Assembly: GCA_003553825.1 (NCBI GenBank)
Contig: PWFL01000044.1
Span: forward strand, 1 to 9,871
DNA: 9,871 nucleotides
Source: Candidatus Iainarchaeum sp.
Lineage (GTDB): Archaea > B1Sed10-29
Direction of reading: 5' to 3'
The notes beneath the pieces were generated by a model that had not been told where the DNA came from, searched no databases, and saw only the letters and a list, made by a program, of their open reading frames with translations. Below are positions 7,603-9,871 of the stretch, piece after piece (position 1 is the stretch's first letter; every line of letters begins with the position of its first letter). A program made the position numbers and the translations under genes.

Positions 7603-8523
7603 ATGAAGTTGAATAAAACCCAGATAATGCTAGTTCTAATAACAATGTTCCTAATAGTACAGTTCCTAGGAATAACCACGGGCTACCGATACCTACAACT
7701 AATGTCAATAGGAGCAGTAGAACCAGCACTGGGAGACCCAGGAAGCCCAATGATATCAGTATGGTTATTCGCCTATCTAATGGGACTGACAGGCATCATA
7801 CTACTAGTGATAAAATTCAAAAAAGAAATACTAACATTATTCGAAGCAGTAGCAATATTCTTCGCCTCACTAATAGTATTCCAACTCCTAATCCCAATAG
7901 GCATACCAATACCACGAATAGGGATAATACCAATCGGTCTGATATTAGGTTTCGCACTCACAGCCTTCCACCTCTACAAAAGAAGCTACCTGACACAAAA
8001 CATGGCGCTAACAATCGCAGTATCAGGAGCGGGAGCAGTACTAGGAGCCTCAATAGGAATAATACCCGTACTAATATTCATGCTAGCACTAGGAATATAC
8101 GACTTCATCTCCGTGTTCTACACAAAACACATGATCTACATGGCAAAAGCAATAACTGAAAAACCAAGAGCATTCACAGCAGCCTTCCCAACACAAACAG
8201 AAGGACAAACAAAACACGTGGAGAAACTCGAAGGAAAAGAACCAAGAAAAGAAAAACCAGGAAAAACCAGGAAAAAAGAACTCAAAAAATACAACAAAAC
8301 ATTCCAACTAGGAGGAGGAGACCTGGCAATACCACTAGTATTCACAGTATCACTACTAAGAATAGGAATAATACACACAATAGCAGCATCACTAGGAGCA
8401 CTCACAGCGCTCGTACTACTATTCACCTACCTACTTAAAAGACCTGGAATAGCAATCCCCGCACTACCACCAGTAACAGCAGGATCAATACTCGGGTTCC
8501 TAATCTCACTCCTAATTATATAA
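7603..8523 (+). CDS. Presenilin/signal-peptide-peptidase-like intramembrane aspartyl protease (A22 family, PSH)
   Basis: A 306-residue polytopic membrane protein with the three hallmarks of presenilin-type proteases. The YD motif has Y166-D167 in the sixth helix, in the sequence IYDFISVFYTKHM. The GxGD motif, here GGGD, has the second catalytic aspartate D240. The PAL motif is P286-A287-L288 at the last helix. Nine helices can be drawn at about 8-27, 50-70, 78-97, 105-125, 132-152, 153-173, 236-256, 257-275 and 283-306. The loop of about 60 residues between the two catalytic helices is strongly basic. The length matches known archaeal homologues (about 300 residues). By family knowledge the enzyme cuts membrane-spanning helices, such as remnant signal peptides; the natural substrate in archaea is not established. 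The gene follows mcm by 27 bp and precedes another membrane-protein gene by 25 bp. Confidence 0.93.
   Translation: MKLNKTQIMLVLITMFLIVQFLGITTGYRYLQLMSIGAVEPALGDPGSPMISVWLFAYLMGLTGIILLVIKFKKEILTLFEAVAIFFASLIVFQLLIPIGIPIPRIGIIPIGLILGFALTAFHLYKRSYLTQNMALTIAVSGAGAVLGASIGIIPVLIFMLALGIYDFISVFYTKHMIYMAKAITEKPRAFTAAFPTQTEGQTKHVEKLEGKEPRKEKPGKTRKKELKKYNKTFQLGGGDLAIPLVFTVSLLRIGIIHTIAASLGALTALVLLFTYLLKRPGIAIPALPPVTAGSILGFLISLLII
8251..8276 (+). repeat. 10-bp tandem repeat in the protease loop
   Basis: GAAAAACCAG occurs twice in direct succession (8251-8260, 8261-8270), followed by a third copy matching only its first six bases. It encodes part of the basic loop from residue 217, between the two catalytic helices. 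The 10-bp unit is not a multiple of three, so gain or loss of one unit would shift the reading frame. Confidence 0.7.
8516..8523 (+). promoter_or_regulatory. TATA box overlapping the protease stop codon
   Basis: TTATATAA covers the last codons and TAA stop of the protease gene. It begins 33 bp before the ATG at 8549, so a transcript starting about 25 bp downstream would have almost no leader. No Shine-Dalgarno is seen before 8549, which fits a leaderless message. Confidence 0.5.
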
Positions 8524-8548
8524 GAAACAAAAACAAAAAAAGAAAAAC

Positions 8549-9217
8549 ATGAAGCTTACAAAAAGACTTAGAGAAAAAAATAAAGAAACACCTTTCTTAA
8601 TATTCGTATCATTCCTAATATCCTTCCTAATTTCCAGGCTCTACGTATTCTTCCTAGTAAATGGCTGGACAGGGAGAGACATCTTCCCATTCGAAACATA
8701 CATGATACACCACTTCTACTACGGACTAGCACTAATAATAATCGCAGGATGGATATCCATAGTGCACAAAGACAAACTATCAGATAGAATATCCGCAGTA
8801 CTGTACGGAGGAGGACTGGGAATATTCTTCGATGAAATAGGCCTCCTACTAACACACTTCACCGACTACTGGGCAGGAATAACATACACCGTAGTCATAC
8901 TTATATCACTATTAATGCTTAACTTCATATTCTTCGCGGAATTCTGGAAAGAAATAAGCTCAGGATTACGGAAATACGCGAAGAAACACAACCTGGACCA
9001 CGGTCCATGGAACCTACTAGGACTCATAAACGTGATAGACGAGGTGGAAAACAAAATGGAAAAAACAAGTAAAATAACCGCGGGCTTCATAGGATTGATC
9101 CTCGTAGCCACAGGACTACTAGTAATCAGCTACCCAGCACTCATCCAGTACTGGGTAGGAGGAGCATTCATACTAAGCGGACTAGGACACATAATACAAT
9201 CAATAAAAAGAAACTAA
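8549..9217 (+). CDS. Six-helix integral membrane protein of unknown function
   Basis: I do not recognise a family. The 222-residue protein has a short basic head and about six membrane helices at roughly 14-37, 57-72, 82-101, 112-133, 175-197 and 201-218. Helices 4 and 5 are joined by a hydrophilic loop at about 134-174. Polar residues cluster near the membrane: H54-H55 in the sequence IHHFYYG, H73, then a glycine-rich helix GGGLGIFFDEIG with D95-E96, followed by H103 and D106-Y107-W108. Such buried His and Asp/Glu residues could bind a metal or take part in chemistry, but that is inference. The C-terminal helix pair, with a V-x-G-G-A-F-I-L-S-G pattern, looks like a separate hairpin. The gene sits 25 bp after an intramembrane protease and 54 bp before a predicted membrane hydrolase, and probably has its own leaderless promoter. 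Confidence 0.82.
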   Translation: MKLTKRLREKNKETPFLIFVSFLISFLISRLYVFFLVNGWTGRDIFPFETYMIHHFYYGLALIIIAGWISIVHKDKLSDRISAVLYGGGLGIFFDEIGLLLTHFTDYWAGITYTVVILISLLMLNFIFFAEFWKEISSGLRKYAKKHNLDHGPWNLLGLINVIDEVENKMEKTSKITAGFIGLILVATGLLVISYPALIQYWVGGAFILSGLGHIIQSIKRN

Positions 9218-9241
9218 AACAAAGAGAATAAGCCAAAACAA

Positions 9242-9249
9242 TTATAAAA
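9242..9249 (+). promoter_or_regulatory. TATA box of the YdjM-like gene
   Basis: TTATAAAA begins 30 bp before the ATG at 9272. Transcription about 25 bp downstream would start almost at the ATG, and no Shine-Dalgarno is present, so the message is probably leaderless. The ATG is also the best-supported start because the family motif begins at H3. Confidence 0.6.
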
Positions 9250-9271
9250 ACAAGGAATACTTAACTTAAAC

Positions 9272-9766
9272 ATGCTACACGGATCACACATAATGGCAGG
9301 AACAGCACTCTACCTATTTCTGAGTCCGATAATAGGAATGCAGATAACAGCAGCCGGAATAATAATCGCGGCAATATCGAGCCTAATAGTGGACATAGAT
9401 CACCCAAAGAGCTTCATAAGCCACTGGACAGCCTTCACAAAAATGATATCAACAGGAATATCAACCGTAACTACCCACAGAGGAATTACACATACACTCT
9501 ACGGACTAACAGCATGGATAGTGATAATAGCAACAACTCTAAACTACTTAGAAAAAGCTGTATGGTCACCAATATTGCTGGGAGCAATAATAGGATACCT
9601 AAGCCACTTAATAATAGATTCTTTAAATCCACAAGGAGTTAGATGGCTTGGTGAAGAATCAAAGATACGTTTAAAAGGACCAATACAAACAGGTGGAATA
9701 ATAGAAAGATTCGGAGTGCCTCTAGTCTTCGCCTTCATAATAGTGAAGTACCTACAAGGATTATGA
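9272..9766 (+). CDS. YdjM/DUF457-family predicted membrane-bound metal-dependent hydrolase
   Basis: A 164-residue membrane protein of the LexA-regulated YdjM family (PF04307). Conserved metal-ligand-like residues appear in the expected order: H3 and H6 in the N-terminal HGSHIMAG; D41, D43 and H44 in VDIDHPKS; H69-R70 and H74 in HRGITH; and H112 and D116 in YLSHLIIDSLNP, followed by the GVRWL segment. About four membrane helices surround these motifs. The family is annotated as a metal-dependent hydrolase from its His/Asp pattern; its substrate is unknown, and a phosphatase-like action on lipids is only a guess. Length is near the family norm. The gene lies 54 bp after the six-helix protein with its own TATA box, and its stop is 20 bp before a tRNA gene. 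Confidence 0.9.
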   Translation: MLHGSHIMAGTALYLFLSPIIGMQITAAGIIIAAISSLIVDIDHPKSFISHWTAFTKMISTGISTVTTHRGITHTLYGLTAWIVIIATTLNYLEKAVWSPILLGAIIGYLSHLIIDSLNPQGVRWLGEESKIRLKGPIQTGGIIERFGVPLVFAFIIVKYLQGL

Positions 9767-9786
9767 AGAATTTTCTAAAAATAACG

Positions 9787-9868
9787 GCCGGGGTGGCAGA
9801 GCGGAAATGCGCCGGTTTCGAGGACCGGTGGCCTCACGGCCACAAGGGTTCGAATCCCTTCCCCGGCG
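9787..9868 (+). tRNA. tRNA-Ser (anticodon CGA)
   Basis: A full cloverleaf folds. The 7-bp acceptor stem is GCCGGGG (9787-9793) with CCCCGGC (9861-9867). A 3-bp D stem is formed by GCA/TGC. The 5-bp anticodon stem is CCGGT (9812-9816) with ACCGG (9824-9828) and carries the loop TTCGAGG, with anticodon CGA at 9819-9821 reading UCG codons. A long variable arm, TGGCC/GGCCA, is typical of class II tRNAs. The T arm is AAGGG/CCCTT with loop TTCGAAT. The discriminator base is G at 9868, as expected for serine. CCA is not encoded, and no intron is present. The gene is very GC-rich against its AT-rich surroundings. Confidence 0.97.
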
Positions 9869-9871
9869 TGC

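Noticed and set aside
7761..8159. Second + frame of 132 aa inside the protease gene
   Set aside because: It is a Thr/Asn/Arg-rich frame-shifted reading of hydrophobic codons; the A22 protease frame carries all the family motifs.
9787..9868. Intron or integrated element at the tRNA-Ser gene
   Set aside because: The anticodon loop is an uninterrupted 7 nt, and only 3 bases follow the tRNA, so no attachment-site duplication can be assessed.
1..9871. CRISPR array, insertion sequence or toxin-antitoxin module
   Set aside because: No spaced direct repeats, terminal inverted repeats, transposase motifs or small toxin/antitoxin pair were seen on either strand.

Overview
The window is archaeal. Three things support this: an archaeal-type alanyl-tRNA synthetase with the N-terminal cysteine cluster, a single MCM replicative helicase, and TATA-box promoters close to start codons, including apparently leaderless ones. 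The DNA is low in G+C. Arg is mostly AGA and Ile mostly ATA. The coding strand is very rich in A and poor in T. The C-terminus of a radical-SAM activase for the anaerobic (class III) ribonucleotide reductase suggests an anaerobe or facultative anaerobe. Acidic secreted proteins and a halobacterial-looking MCM would fit a salt-adapted low-GC archaeon, such as a nanohaloarchaeal/DPANN or deep euryarchaeal lineage. The lineage cannot be fixed from this window.

All eight protein genes and the one RNA gene are on the + strand and tightly packed. In order: (1) 1-248, the end of an NrdG-like activase. (2) 285-2990, AlaRS. (3) 3049-5293, two overlapping genes for envelope proteins, each with a signal peptide and a C-terminal membrane anchor. 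The first has a PepSY-like N-terminus, a long acidic helical middle and a six-cysteine juxtamembrane segment. The second has two probable Ig-like beta-sandwich domains. (4) 5294-5457, the largest gap (164 bp), AT-rich with TATA-like elements and no gene. (5) 5458-7575, MCM. (6) 7603-9766, three membrane-protein genes: a presenilin/SPP-like intramembrane aspartyl protease, an unrecognised six-helix protein with intramembrane His and Asp/Glu residues, and a YdjM/DUF457-type predicted metal-dependent membrane hydrolase. (7) 9787-9868, tRNA-Ser(CGA).

Most of the window is housekeeping. The parts least explained by known biology are the two coupled envelope proteins, which probably act together on the outer face of the membrane, and the membrane trio, where an intramembrane protease and a predicted membrane hydrolase flank an unassigned membrane protein. 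No mobile element, CRISPR array or unmistakable new system is visible.
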